A stretch of DNA of 9,355 nt, from NCBI GenBank assembly GCA_014729935.1, contig WJJB01000488.1, forward strand, positions 1-9,355. Direction: 5' to 3'. The notes under the pieces are model-generated. The model did not search any database. It saw only the letters and a program-made list of their open reading frames with translations, and was not told the origin of the DNA. Position 1 is the stretch's first letter. Each line of letters begins with the position of its first letter. A program made the position numbers and the translations under genes. This stretch comes from Candidatus Bathyarchaeota archaeon. Lineage in GTDB: Archaea > Asgardarchaeota > Lokiarchaeia > Sigyniarchaeales > Sigyniarchaeaceae. Positions 1 to 6,715 of this stretch are shown piece after piece.

Positions 1-162
1 AAACAAACCTGCAAGATACTTGATCAATGCCTTATTTGCCTTTCCCTTGGTTGCAGGTTTCTTAATCGAAACCACGATAGAGCCATCATCCTCGATGCGA
101 AAGCTATTTGATCTCGACCTTGGCTTCACGAAAACCTCAAGGATAACTTGATTCCCATTCAT
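1..162 (-). CDS. DUF167 / YggU (UPF0235) family protein, N-terminal part, cut by window edge
   Basis: The first 54 codons of a minus-strand gene run off the left end of the window. The peptide begins MNGNQVILEVFVKPRSRSN and continues with an acidic turn (EDDGS) and a KPATKGKANKALIKYLA segment at residues 35-51. This matches the family pattern of an early V-x-V-x-P strand and a later GKAN-(A)-L-(I)-x-x-LA helix. The family is usually about 70-110 residues, so roughly half is missing. The start is the ATG at 162: an in-frame TGA lies three codons upstream, and only a TTG at 165 could compete. No good Shine-Dalgarno site is seen, so the mRNA may be leaderless or nearly so. The biochemical role of DUF167 proteins is not established. 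The gene is read in the same direction as the membrane protein gene, across a 150-base gap. Confidence 0.8.
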   Translation of the reverse strand, partial: MNGNQVILEVFVKPRSRSNSFRIEDDGSIVVSIKKPATKGKANKALIKYLAGLF

Positions 163-312
163 CAATAATCAAGTGAAATGAACTTGATCATTAAATGATT
201 TCCAAGATTCTTTTTCGCATTCTACAGATAGTGGAGGGAAAATTCTGGATTTACCTGTAATTACGGGAGAAAACCCGCGATCTTCGCTAGTTAGAGGCGC
301 CTGATGGTTCAA

Positions 313-1719
313 TCATATCACTTGGATCAAGATAGCTCTCGCAACCAATGTGATGAAAGTGAATATACTGATTAGTGCAACACCTTGAATAATCCACGTC
401 ACGGGTTTTCTACTACCGATTTTCAATTTCACCGAGTAATTTAAAAGCATGACCATGGGCGTGGCTGCTAGGCTGATGATGATGGCAAGAACGTATGGAT
501 CTGCACCGTAATCCGTGACAACTTGCCTATTTGATTGAAACACTGCTGAAAGGAACATGAAAAACATTGAGATTAATGCCATTAGGGCAGCTAATGTAAT
601 AATCTTGATCAAGCTTCTTTCCTGAATTATGATTTTCCTAATGCTATTCCCAACAGGGGCTATAACCGCTCCTAATGAACCACCAACTAGTAGAGATTCC
701 AGCAGACCCCAAGCAATGTAACCGCTCTCTGGCACCAAGAAGGTATTTAGCGTGGCGCCCATGCAAAATAGAAGACCGATGTACAGTTGGAATTTAAAAC
801 TGTCCATGGTGATCCACCTGCCTAAACCTTGGAAGGAAAGAGCAGTCATGATCACGATGATGATGAAAAAAGAAAACCAGGTGGAAATGATTTCAGATGG
901 AATGAAAGTGAAACTTGAGATATTAAACACGAGCAGTCCAACGAGAAAGAGAACTCCAGGTACATTCATTCCTTTCAATTCAATGATTCCTAAATCCCTT
1001 GGTTTTCCATTTAAGTCGCTATTTACCAGGATAGCATCGAATGTAGCCACCTTATCATTATCCAAGAAAAAGGCAGCACAACCATACATGATTGCAGTTA
1101 CAAGGGCGTTAGCGAAGATGGGATGGGGGAATATCGGGAAAAGCAAAGTGATGGAACCAGCAATGAATGGAATTGCCAGGAACACGAAAGCCCATCCTAT
1201 TGCTTGCCTCGAAAAAAGGTTCGAGTTCCGGTGGAGAAAATAATATGCGCACGCCACGAATTGGAGGCCAACAAAACCCACGTGGCTTACCGTTCCAAGG
1301 ATGGAATTCGTATCAATTCCTCCACCTAAAAACAGGTTTGACTTGAATCCAACGAGAAGCGCATGTAACAAGTGGAATAAGCCAAAAAAATTCACGAGAA
1401 GGAGCAAAATGGTGATGTTCCGAGAGAATTTTCGTTCTCCACTATTCAGGCTTCTCAAGAAAAAAATGATTCCCGCACAAATGATAATAACCACTGCTGA
1501 AATGATAACTGTACTTAGATCAAGGTACGAGTCCAATAAACCAGGATACTCCTCGTAATTCCAGCCGGAGTATGGAATTACGATGATGAATAACTGCAGG
1601 AACAATGAAAGAATATACCCATCATGAATCACTGTACTTGAAAACCATGTGTTACTTGGCATCCCGGGGTTCATTTTCTTCTTTCCAGCTGTAACACGTT
1701 CGGCACTCTTTTCAATCAT
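313..1719 (-). CDS. Polytopic membrane protein of unknown function (12-13 predicted TM segments)
   Basis: This is a 468-residue, very hydrophobic protein. By eye I count 12 or 13 membrane segments, at about residues 34-52, 68-88, 101-125, 140-162, 173-195, 200-219, 254-274, 279-298, 309-329, 333-357, 369-394, 406-429 and 439-463. A longer polar loop (about 220-250) splits the protein into two halves, as in many secondary transporters, but I recognise no family motif and assign no substrate. The N-terminus (MIEKSAERVTAGKKKM) is basic and probably cytoplasmic. The ATG at 1719 is preceded on the minus strand by GGTGA (1726-1730) with 6-base spacing. That site contains the TGA stop of the upstream phosphoesterase gene, which suggests translational coupling and a shared transcript. 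The partner is an exported enzyme, so a role at the cell envelope is a reasonable inference. It could also be an integral enzyme rather than a transporter. Confidence 0.8.
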   Translation of the reverse strand: MIEKSAERVTAGKKKMNPGMPSNTWFSSTVIHDGYILSLFLQLFIIVIPYSGWNYEEYPGLLDSYLDLSTVIISAVVIIICAGIIFFLRSLNSGERKFSRNITILLLLVNFFGLFHLLHALLVGFKSNLFLGGGIDTNSILGTVSHVGFVGLQFVACAYYFLHRNSNLFSRQAIGWAFVFLAIPFIAGSITLLFPIFPHPIFANALVTAIMYGCAAFFLDNDKVATFDAILVNSDLNGKPRDLGIIELKGMNVPGVLFLVGLLVFNISSFTFIPSEIISTWFSFFIIIVIMTALSFQGLGRWITMDSFKFQLYIGLLFCMGATLNTFLVPESGYIAWGLLESLLVGGSLGAVIAPVGNSIRKIIIQERSLIKIITLAALMALISMFFMFLSAVFQSNRQVVTDYGADPYVLAIIISLAATPMVMLLNYSVKLKIGSRKPVTWIIQGVALISIFTFITLVARAILIQVI

Positions 1720-1725
1720 GTGACC

Positions 1726-2946
1726 TCACCAGTAGGAGCTTAAATCCGTGCGATTCTTCGGTTCCATCGTCCATGCATCAATGATCTCATTCTCAAGGTT
1801 CCAGCATTCAATATTAAATGTTGAATCATTAATCATCGCATTCAGGTAATGATGTTGACTGTTATATACCTCGGAATATTGGGCAGATTCATCCCTGACG
1901 CTTGATAAATGCCCACCACCACCACCCATCACGAAATAGGAGATATTGGTGGTTGATCCGGTTCCCTCATTCGGTACGTTGAACCTCTCGTAGTTATGAA
2001 TGTGCCCCGTAAAAACTGCATCTACATCATACCTTTGGGCAAGGGGGATAATGTCATCTTTTACGGGGTTTGCTGCACTATTACTCGAAAAAGGTGGATA
2101 GTGGCAATACAGGATGATCCATTTAACCTCATCGTAATATTGAGAAAGTGTTTGATTTGCCCACTGCAGCTCAGTTGGGTCCACAGCGTGGCCGCCACTC
2201 CAGATGCTTCCTTCTCGCGTATTTAGCCCAACAAACAAGATATCTCCAACAAGAAAAGCATAGGTTGATTCGCTCCCCGGTAATGCCATGACTTCCCTAA
2301 AATTTTCTGGTTCGTTCGATAGTTCTCCATAATACTCGTGATTGCCAGAAACAGGCATGAAGGCAATTTCACTAACAAGAGGCGTGATGGTATCAAGGAA
2401 TGCTTCCCATTGAGACATCGATCCTCCCGTGCTTACAAGATCACCGGATTGAACCAAGAAATCTGGATTTCGTTCTCTCATGCGTGAGAAAACACGCGTG
2501 TATTCCGAACCAGGTGGTTGCGTATCGCTCCACAAGCAGAAGTTGACCGAAACCGGCACTAGTGGAAATGTCTTGAATGCATGAAATGAAGAAGATATGG
2601 CACCTTGACCTACTCTATACAGGTACGAGGTATTAGGGATTAATCCATCAAGCGTGACATTATGCTGGATCGTTGTTCCCACCACGTCGATTCTCGTGAG
2701 GGAATCCTTGGTTTTACCGTACTCCACGAATCCATTTGAGGCAGATGAAGTTCTCCAAGAGATCGTGACTGATGTACTTGTAAGATTGTAAATACCGTTA
2801 TCATTTGACCAAGAAAGATATGGACCTACAATTTGGTTATCATAAATCGCTGGAGCGGAAATCAGCGTGAATGATATGATGATCCCCACTTGGAAGCTCA
2901 AGAAAACTAGCCCAAGCTTGAGCTTTCTCCCTTGCAACCTATTCAT
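1726..2946 (-). CDS. Exported purple-acid-phosphatase-like metallophosphoesterase with N-terminal fibronectin-III-like domain
   Basis: This 406-residue protein probably hydrolyses phosphate esters outside the cell. Residues 11-31 are one hydrophobic stretch after a basic N-terminus: a signal peptide or membrane anchor. Residues 41-127 match the beta-sandwich that precedes the catalytic domain of purple acid phosphatases (VTISWRT, VEYGKT, L-x-GLIPNTSYLYRVG). The catalytic motifs come in order: D141 (SDTQ), D169 (SGDLV), N202-H203-E204 (GNHE), H282 (CHYPP), and H315/H317 in GHIHNYER. The tyrosine of the GDxxY motif, which gives these enzymes their purple iron-tyrosinate colour, is replaced by Ser172, so the first metal site probably differs. 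Seven N-x-S/T sequons (N54, N96, N105, N264, N334, N373, N398) suggest N-glycosylation on the cell surface. The gene is first in a unit with the membrane protein gene that follows. No Shine-Dalgarno site precedes the ATG, but AT-rich TATA-like sequence lies just upstream. Confidence 0.9.
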   Translation of the reverse strand: MNRLQGRKLKLGLVFLSFQVGIIISFTLISAPAIYDNQIVGPYLSWSNDNGIYNLTSTSVTISWRTSSASNGFVEYGKTKDSLTRIDVVGTTIQHNVTLDGLIPNTSYLYRVGQGAISSSFHAFKTFPLVPVSVNFCLWSDTQPPGSEYTRVFSRMRERNPDFLVQSGDLVSTGGSMSQWEAFLDTITPLVSEIAFMPVSGNHEYYGELSNEPENFREVMALPGSESTYAFLVGDILFVGLNTREGSIWSGGHAVDPTELQWANQTLSQYYDEVKWIILYCHYPPFSSNSAANPVKDDIIPLAQRYDVDAVFTGHIHNYERFNVPNEGTGSTTNISYFVMGGGGGHLSSVRDESAQYSEVYNSQHHYLNAMINDSTFNIECWNLENEIIDAWTMEPKNRTDLSSYW

Positions 2947-2959
2947 CGTGTATCAATAG

Positions 2960-2987
2960 ATTATATAGAAAACATGTATAATAAAAA
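2960..2987 (-). promoter_or_regulatory. Probable promoter of the phosphoesterase/membrane-protein unit
   Basis: Upstream of the ATG at 2946 the minus strand holds two TATA-like stretches, CTATATAAT (2961-2969) and TTTTTATTATA (about 2977-2987). No Shine-Dalgarno sequence lies before the start codon. The farther box would place transcription start about 10 bases before the ATG, a very short leader. The nearer box is slightly too close. Which one is used cannot be told from sequence. Confidence 0.4.
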
Positions 2988-3295
2988 TGAAGGTGAAATC
3001 CCGGGGGATCTCGATTCCCGCGAACCTCCCCATGTAATGGATTTTGGGAATGAGTTTAGGCAAGGAGCACCCGTACGAATTTCTGGTTGATGCACCTTTT
3101 TGATTTGTTCTGGGGCAATCATTGAAACCTTTCCTAAAAAACCAAGCCAATCATGGACATCTCGGCGTCTTGACGAGTAATTTTCGTTGCAGAGGTTCGG
3201 GTAAATGCACGCCTTCACGGCTTGGTCGACGAGCATAACCAGTCCCGACCGACCATTCTCTAAAAAGGATGCGATACCATTGAATTTCCAAGCAT

Positions 3296-3342
3296 GCGAA
3301 ATTCACCCCGCCCCACACTAAAGGAGCGGGTTTTCTTTCGCA
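3296..3342 (+). repeat. IS200/IS605-like terminal hairpin (probable right-end remnant)
   Basis: The stem CCCGC (3307-3311) pairs with GCGGG (3326-3330). One C/A mismatch follows, then two more C-G pairs (3313-3314 with 3323-3324), around a loop ending in CTAAA. It is preceded by GCGAAATTCA and followed by TTTTCTTTCGC. This order (TTCA, C-rich arm, CTAAAGG loop, G-rich arm, TTTTCT) is the usual look of subterminal palindromes of IS200/IS605 elements. A hairpin of the same design occurs at 6644-6668. The T-run means it could also work as a transcription terminator. No intact transposase gene is attached. Confidence 0.5.
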
Positions 3343-3435
3343 ACATAGATAAACTATAGCTCGCTAATTATTTCATGTTGCGTGGTCTACGATTGGACCA
3401 GCATGATACTACACGATTTAAGGTGAACGGAAAAC

Positions 3436-4218
3436 ATGAGTGATACAACACAAGATAAGGAAACAACCCAAGAGAAAGCCAAGTTCAAGTTCAAGTGCAT
3501 CCAATGCGGCGCGTGTTGCGCACCACGGGGTCCCGTTCCCCTAACCCTATTCGATATCGAATACTGGGCGTCAAAAAAAATCATCAATAACCTGTTTCCC
3601 TACATGAAGATACAGCAATCTCCCATGGGCTTAACCGAGCTCGTCTTGGACGTGATCCCAATTACCGAGAAGGATGAAAAGGACGGTGGAGAAGATGAAT
3701 CGGACGAAGAGGCACCTGATACCGATAGCGAAGATGCCTCTGCTATAGATGATGGGGAGAAGGAAGAGGGACACGAAGAAGATAGCACGGATTCGAGCGG
3801 TGATGATGAGAGCGGGGATGAAGATAGTGATGAGTCCGGCAACGTGAAGAAAGGAAAATGTCCCATGTTCAATAGCGAGAGCAACAAGTGCTTGATCTGG
3901 GCTGATCGTCCCTTGTACTGCAGATCATTCCCATTGGGATATGATGGTGTGAATTATTTCATAAAGATGGATGATTGTCCAGGTATCAACGCGGTGGAGA
4001 CCATGGACAAGGAATTACTCAAGCAAATGCGCGAGGATGCAAGGAAAGAATTCGAGGGCAAGCGCTTGATCGGAATCACGTTGCCAATCCTTCAAGGCAT
4101 CATCATGAGAACCATGGAGCAAGAACAGATGAAGATGCTGAGCAAGCTCTCACCGGATCAACTTGAAAAACTGAAAAAGGTTCAAGAGATATTTTCCGAG
4201 GTTCAAGAGGAGGAGTAA
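3436..4218 (+). CDS. YkgJ-like cysteine-cluster (zinc/iron-chelating) protein with long acidic insert
   Basis: This 260-residue protein has the pattern of the YkgJ/UPF0153 cysteine-cluster family. It has CIQCGACC (C21, C24, C27, C28), then CPMF (C142), KCLIW (C152) and RPLYCRSFPLG (C162), with a further C181. The family is thought to bind a metal or Fe-S centre; its role is not settled. The unusual part is residues 80-136, lying between the two halves of the cysteine set. About 30 of these 57 residues are Asp or Glu, the rest mostly Ser, Gly and Thr, with no hydrophobic core, so it should be disordered. The C-terminal 70 residues are charged and probably helical. The start at 3436 is supported by AGGTGA at 3421-3426 with 9-base spacing. 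The gene converges on the actin-like gene with an 18-base gap. A run of seven T at 4245-4251, inside the end of the neighbouring gene, could terminate this transcript. Confidence 0.85.
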   Translation: MSDTTQDKETTQEKAKFKFKCIQCGACCAPRGPVPLTLFDIEYWASKKIINNLFPYMKIQQSPMGLTELVLDVIPITEKDEKDGGEDESDEEAPDTDSEDASAIDDGEKEEGHEEDSTDSSGDDESGDEDSDESGNVKKGKCPMFNSESNKCLIWADRPLYCRSFPLGYDGVNYFIKMDDCPGINAVETMDKELLKQMREDARKEFEGKRLIGITLPILQGIIMRTMEQEQMKMLSKLSPDQLEKLKKVQEIFSEVQEEE

Positions 4219-4236
4219 CGCGTTTCCTCCCATACC

Positions 4237-5325
4237 TCACCTTGTTTTTTTAAAACGTGATGTCGCAATGAACTCGAAACCCCGAGCATTAGCAATACGA
4301 TAATCCTTGGGATGAGCCGCTTGGTCCATGTCCTGGATCAAGTTTTTCTGGTACAGGGCTAGCTCAAGATCCTTCCAGAAAAGATCGACCCCATCCCCAG
4401 TGAATATATAATACTTGATCCTTGCATCAGGGGGAAGCTTCGACACGAGATCGATGATCTCGTCGGTGAGTGAATTGGCGATGGCTTCAACGTAATAGCT
4501 CTTGAGTTCTGAGATATCGAGACGCTCACCACCAATGATGACCATAGATTGTCCCTCCTGCAGCAAGTGCATGAGATCCAGTCCCTTGATGATCTTCCCC
4601 GTTTGGTCCTGAAGGGCCAAGGCAATGCGATGAGCGAGTGTTTCAAGGGATAAATCGGGAATAGATGCGCTAGCTAAGGTATTCGGGCGTCCATCATATA
4701 TCGAGAGGATCTCCGCGCTTCCGAAACCGATATCCGTGATCACCGCATCGACTGCCGTGTTTTCCTTGAATTCCTGCAATAATTGAACATATGAACCATA
4801 TGGGCCATATACAACCATGCAGCTCGTCACATGAACACGTAATTGGATGATTTTCTTTGTATTATCGTTCTCGATCACGATTTCTTTTGTGCCCTTCAGC
4901 CGCTGGCTTAGATTTTTCATCTTTTCCCTCTGTGTTGCTATGGGAACGCCAACAGTGGCAATGCATTCGATCTCTTGCACGTCTTGAACCCCTGGATCGA
5001 TAGTTCCGGTGGCAATTGCGAGTATAGCCATGGACACTTTTACTGCCATCTCGACGTGGTCCAAGTTCTTTATACCACTTCCAGTGATCGCCCGTTTCAC
5101 TTCTGATTGTTTCCGGGCAATTTCACCGAAAAATTGCTTTACCAGGTTCCCTTCAGCATCGTATCCCACGTGGATGCACAGGTTATTCTCCCATGACTTG
5201 TCTGAAGCCATGCCACTCCACCCCTCGTTATACTCGCCCATGATACCCGGTGATACAAACTCTGCATCTCCTGATGCCGCCTTGATCAGGGAAGAGCCAA
5301 AATCTATGCCGACAACAAGAACCAT
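4237..5325 (-). CDS. Actin-like ATPase of the ParM / Ta0583 type
   Basis: This 362-residue protein has the actin/Hsp70 ATPase fold, in a version close to plasmid ParM and the archaeal actin Ta0583. Visible motifs are phosphate-1 VVGIDFGSS (Asp8, residues 4-12), phosphate-2 TDIGFGSAE (Asp198), the adenosine-site segment YYIFTGDG (about 305-312), and a C-terminal RIANARGFEFIA segment that corresponds to the FANALGY ending of Ta0583-like proteins. The length fits the family. It probably forms nucleotide-dependent filaments for DNA segregation or cell shape. No DNA-binding adaptor (ParR-like) gene is next to it, so the role is open. The start is the ATG at 5325. Minus-strand GAGGT (5334-5338) lies 8 bases before it, and the glycine strand begins right after it. 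A longer frame starting at 5352 adds nine residues that would overlap this ribosome site. The gene is divergent from the membrane kinase gene. Confidence 0.88.
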   Translation of the reverse strand: MVLVVGIDFGSSLIKAASGDAEFVSPGIMGEYNEGWSGMASDKSWENNLCIHVGYDAEGNLVKQFFGEIARKQSEVKRAITGSGIKNLDHVEMAVKVSMAILAIATGTIDPGVQDVQEIECIATVGVPIATQREKMKNLSQRLKGTKEIVIENDNTKKIIQLRVHVTSCMVVYGPYGSYVQLLQEFKENTAVDAVITDIGFGSAEILSIYDGRPNTLASASIPDLSLETLAHRIALALQDQTGKIIKGLDLMHLLQEGQSMVIIGGERLDISELKSYYVEAIANSLTDEIIDLVSKLPPDARIKYYIFTGDGVDLFWKDLELALYQKNLIQDMDQAAHPKDYRIANARGFEFIATSRFKKTR

Positions 5326-5333
5326 GTAGATGA

Positions 5334-5408
5334 ACCTCGCTATTATCCCCAAGCGCGATATACAATTACCTTCCCCCCTGTCCTTTTATCCTTTTTTCAA
5401 ATTGAAGT
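5334..5408 (-). promoter_or_regulatory. Ribosome site and AT-rich probable promoter of the actin-like gene
   Basis: On the minus strand GAGGT (5334-5338) sits 8 bases before the ATG at 5325 and decides the start. Farther up are TTGTATAT (about 5358-5365) and an A-rich GGATAAAAGG (about 5384-5393). The latter lies at a distance that would leave a short leader containing the ribosome site. Confidence 0.45.
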
Positions 5409-5457
5409 TCATGATAGCTACACGCAGGATTTCATTCCCGTGGGACGTGGCGCACAA

Positions 5458-5467
5458 TTATTTTTAT
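5458..5467 (+). promoter_or_regulatory. TATA-like box, probable leaderless promoter of the membrane kinase gene
   Basis: TTATTTTTAT is centred about 28 bases before the ATG at 5491, the spacing expected if transcription begins at or next to the start codon. No Shine-Dalgarno sequence is present between the box and the ATG, which fits a leaderless mRNA. Confidence 0.45.
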
Positions 5468-5490
5468 GGTAAAGAACATTCAATCATCCG

Positions 5491-6558
5491 ATGCTCACGT
5501 GGGTATTGAATATCATCTACATCCTGCCGTTGTTCGTGATAGGGGGAGTTTTCCTTCTCATCGTTAATAAGAAACGCAAGGAGCGACAGTCACAAGGAGC
5601 GAAACGGCCTGCTTCTGCCGAGGATATCGAGTCCCTCGCAAATCCTGCAGCTATCACGGCGATCTTGTTTATCACATTAATATATGTCACGTTCTTCTCG
5701 GGATTTACACCCATCATGCCAACCCCTCTCGATCTAATCACGATCGTGTGGTACGCACTATTTATCATCGTGTTTTACTTCATATGCCGGAAGGAAAAGC
5801 GCCGGTACACGGGACCAAGGCAGGAATTAAAGATTGAGAAGAATTTAAGCCTGAAATACGAGCTCATCCGCAAGTTAACCCACCTCGTTATTGGGATGAT
5901 CATCGTGTGTTACACGATTATCGGGCCCATTTTCATGAATTTCATGAATTTCATGCTTGATGCTGTACCTTTTTTCGGGATATCCAGCTTGAATGTTGAT
6001 CCGATCTACTACGGGCATTACACGGTGGTATTTCTCGTCGTGATTTCGTTTCTTGGTTTGTCTACGTCAGAAATCGTGCGTGTATTCTTTTATCCTGCTT
6101 ATCCGTTGAAAGCAGTAAAGGCAATTTACCGGCAAAAGGAGATAGGTGCAGCACTTGGATCTCATATTTCATTGACAGTTGGGGTAATGGCGGTAATATT
6201 GGTATACGGTCCGCACTATCCCGACATTGTTGTGGCGTCTGTATCTATATCTGCCATTGCTGATGCTGCAGCTAACCTCGTCGGGAAGAAATTCGGCAAG
6301 CACGAGTATAGGACGGCGATCTCCAAGAAGCGCAAGACTTTCGAAGGCATGCTCTCGGCAACCATCGTGAGTTTTCTTTTGTCGCTCCTATTCTTGATTT
6401 ACCGGTTTGGCACGTATTCATTCTTGCTTGGATTCGTGGCAGCAGGGGTGATGGTGCTCATTGATTGGTTGTCACCACAAGTATCCGACAACTTGTTGAA
6501 CCCACTACTTACTTCCACCGCAATGGTCATCGTTGCCAAAATATTGCTCCTTCCCTGA
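5491..6558 (+). CDS. Membrane CTP-dependent polyprenol/lipid kinase-like protein (SEC59/DGK1/VTE5 family)
   Basis: This 355-residue integral membrane protein has about eight to ten hydrophobic segments. It carries the motifs of the family that includes dolichol kinase SEC59, phytol kinase VTE5 and CTP-dependent diacylglycerol kinase DGK1. These are RKLTH at 127-131, KEIGAALGSH at 215-224, DAAANLVGKKFGK at 258-270, SKKRKTFEG at 278-286, and SDNLLNPL at 332-339 (compare DDNLTIPL in DGK1). Family members phosphorylate a lipid alcohol with CTP at the membrane. In an archaeon the likely substrate is a dolichol or a geranylgeraniol-type alcohol, feeding glycosylation or lipid salvage. The substrate cannot be told from sequence. 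The N-terminal 120 residues, with two to four TM segments and a basic linker, lie outside the conserved core. The start at 5491 has no ribosome site and a TATA-like box 28 bases upstream. Confidence 0.82.
   Translation: MLTWVLNIIYILPLFVIGGVFLLIVNKKRKERQSQGAKRPASAEDIESLANPAAITAILFITLIYVTFFSGFTPIMPTPLDLITIVWYALFIIVFYFICRKEKRRYTGPRQELKIEKNLSLKYELIRKLTHLVIGMIIVCYTIIGPIFMNFMNFMLDAVPFFGISSLNVDPIYYGHYTVVFLVVISFLGLSTSEIVRVFFYPAYPLKAVKAIYRQKEIGAALGSHISLTVGVMAVILVYGPHYPDIVVASVSISAIADAAANLVGKKFGKHEYRTAISKKRKTFEGMLSATIVSFLLSLLFLIYRFGTYSFLLGFVAAGVMVLIDWLSPQVSDNLLNPLLTSTAMVIVAKILLLP
5932..5955 (+). repeat. Short tandem repeat, 9-base unit, about 2.7 copies
   Basis: The unit TTCATGAAT occurs twice in full (5932-5940, 5941-5949) followed by TTCATG. 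It lies inside the kinase gene, keeps the frame, and encodes FMNFMNFM in a membrane segment. It is probably a local slippage duplication. Confidence 0.7.
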
Positions 6559-6619
6559 GGAAAGGCAGTGACCGGGAAAGCATTACTGATGGTGACCGGA
6601 AGGTGATACAGGGCCTTTG

Positions 6620-6678
6620 TCTCAAAACAAGCCAATTGAACTACCACTACCTAAACTAAAGGACGTGGCTTTCTGGCG
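6620..6678 (+). repeat. Second IS200/IS605-like hairpin in the convergent gap
   Basis: CCAC (6644-6647) pairs with GTGG (6665-6668), and the inner CC (6650-6651) pairs with GG (6661-6662). The interior AAACTAAAGGA and the trailing CTTTCTGGCG match the hairpin near 3320. Over 36 ungapped positions (3306-3341 against 6644-6679) I count about 24 identities, and paired stem bases change together (CCCGC/GCGGG against CCAC/GTGG). Upstream is a coding-like stretch without an intact gene. It may be the relic of an IS200/IS605 right end. It may also serve as a terminator between the convergent genes at 6558 and 6716. Confidence 0.45.
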
Positions 6679-6715
6679 GAAAACGGGTAAAAAGCAGGAA
6701 AATGAAGGGATGGAA

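Larger units (their letters stand above)
2947..3435. other. 489-base region without a convincing gene; IS-like hairpin and possible mobile-element relic
   Basis: Both divergent genes start at its edges, so it carries both promoters. A 91-codon minus-strand frame (2961-3236) runs through the probable phosphoesterase promoter, has no Shine-Dalgarno site, and resembles no family I know. On the plus strand a 38-codon frame starts at an ATG near 3206 and ends with a TAA inside the hairpin at 3306-3330. Its tail (DAIPLNFQACEIHPAPH) reads like the tail of a degraded IS200/IS605 OrfB (TnpB) gene, but this is only an impression. I find no tRNA or CRISPR repeat here. Confidence 0.5.

Noticed and set aside
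264..278. CGGG-AGAAAA-CCCG hairpin downstream of the membrane protein gene; its minus strand also reads GCGGGTTTTCT like the hairpin at 3326
   Set aside because: The stem is only 4 bases, there is no loop or upstream similarity to the two IS-like hairpins, and a terminator call would be too weak.
752..1558. Plus-strand open frames opposite the membrane protein gene
   Set aside because: They are antisense shadows of a hydrophobic coding sequence, overlap each other in different frames and have no start signals.
3003..3031. GGGGA...TCCCC stem and a TTCG-containing stretch that recalls a tRNA arm
   Set aside because: The stem is short with an 18-base loop, and no acceptor or anticodon arm can be built around it.
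2961..3236. A 91-codon minus-strand frame upstream of the phosphoesterase gene
   Set aside because: It has no ribosome site, overlaps the probable promoter, ends in low-complexity sequence and resembles no family I know. At best it is a relic.
3600..3887. Serine-rich minus-strand frame opposite the YkgJ-like gene
   Set aside because: It is the antisense reading of the Asp/Glu-rich insert, which automatically gives a Ser-rich open frame.
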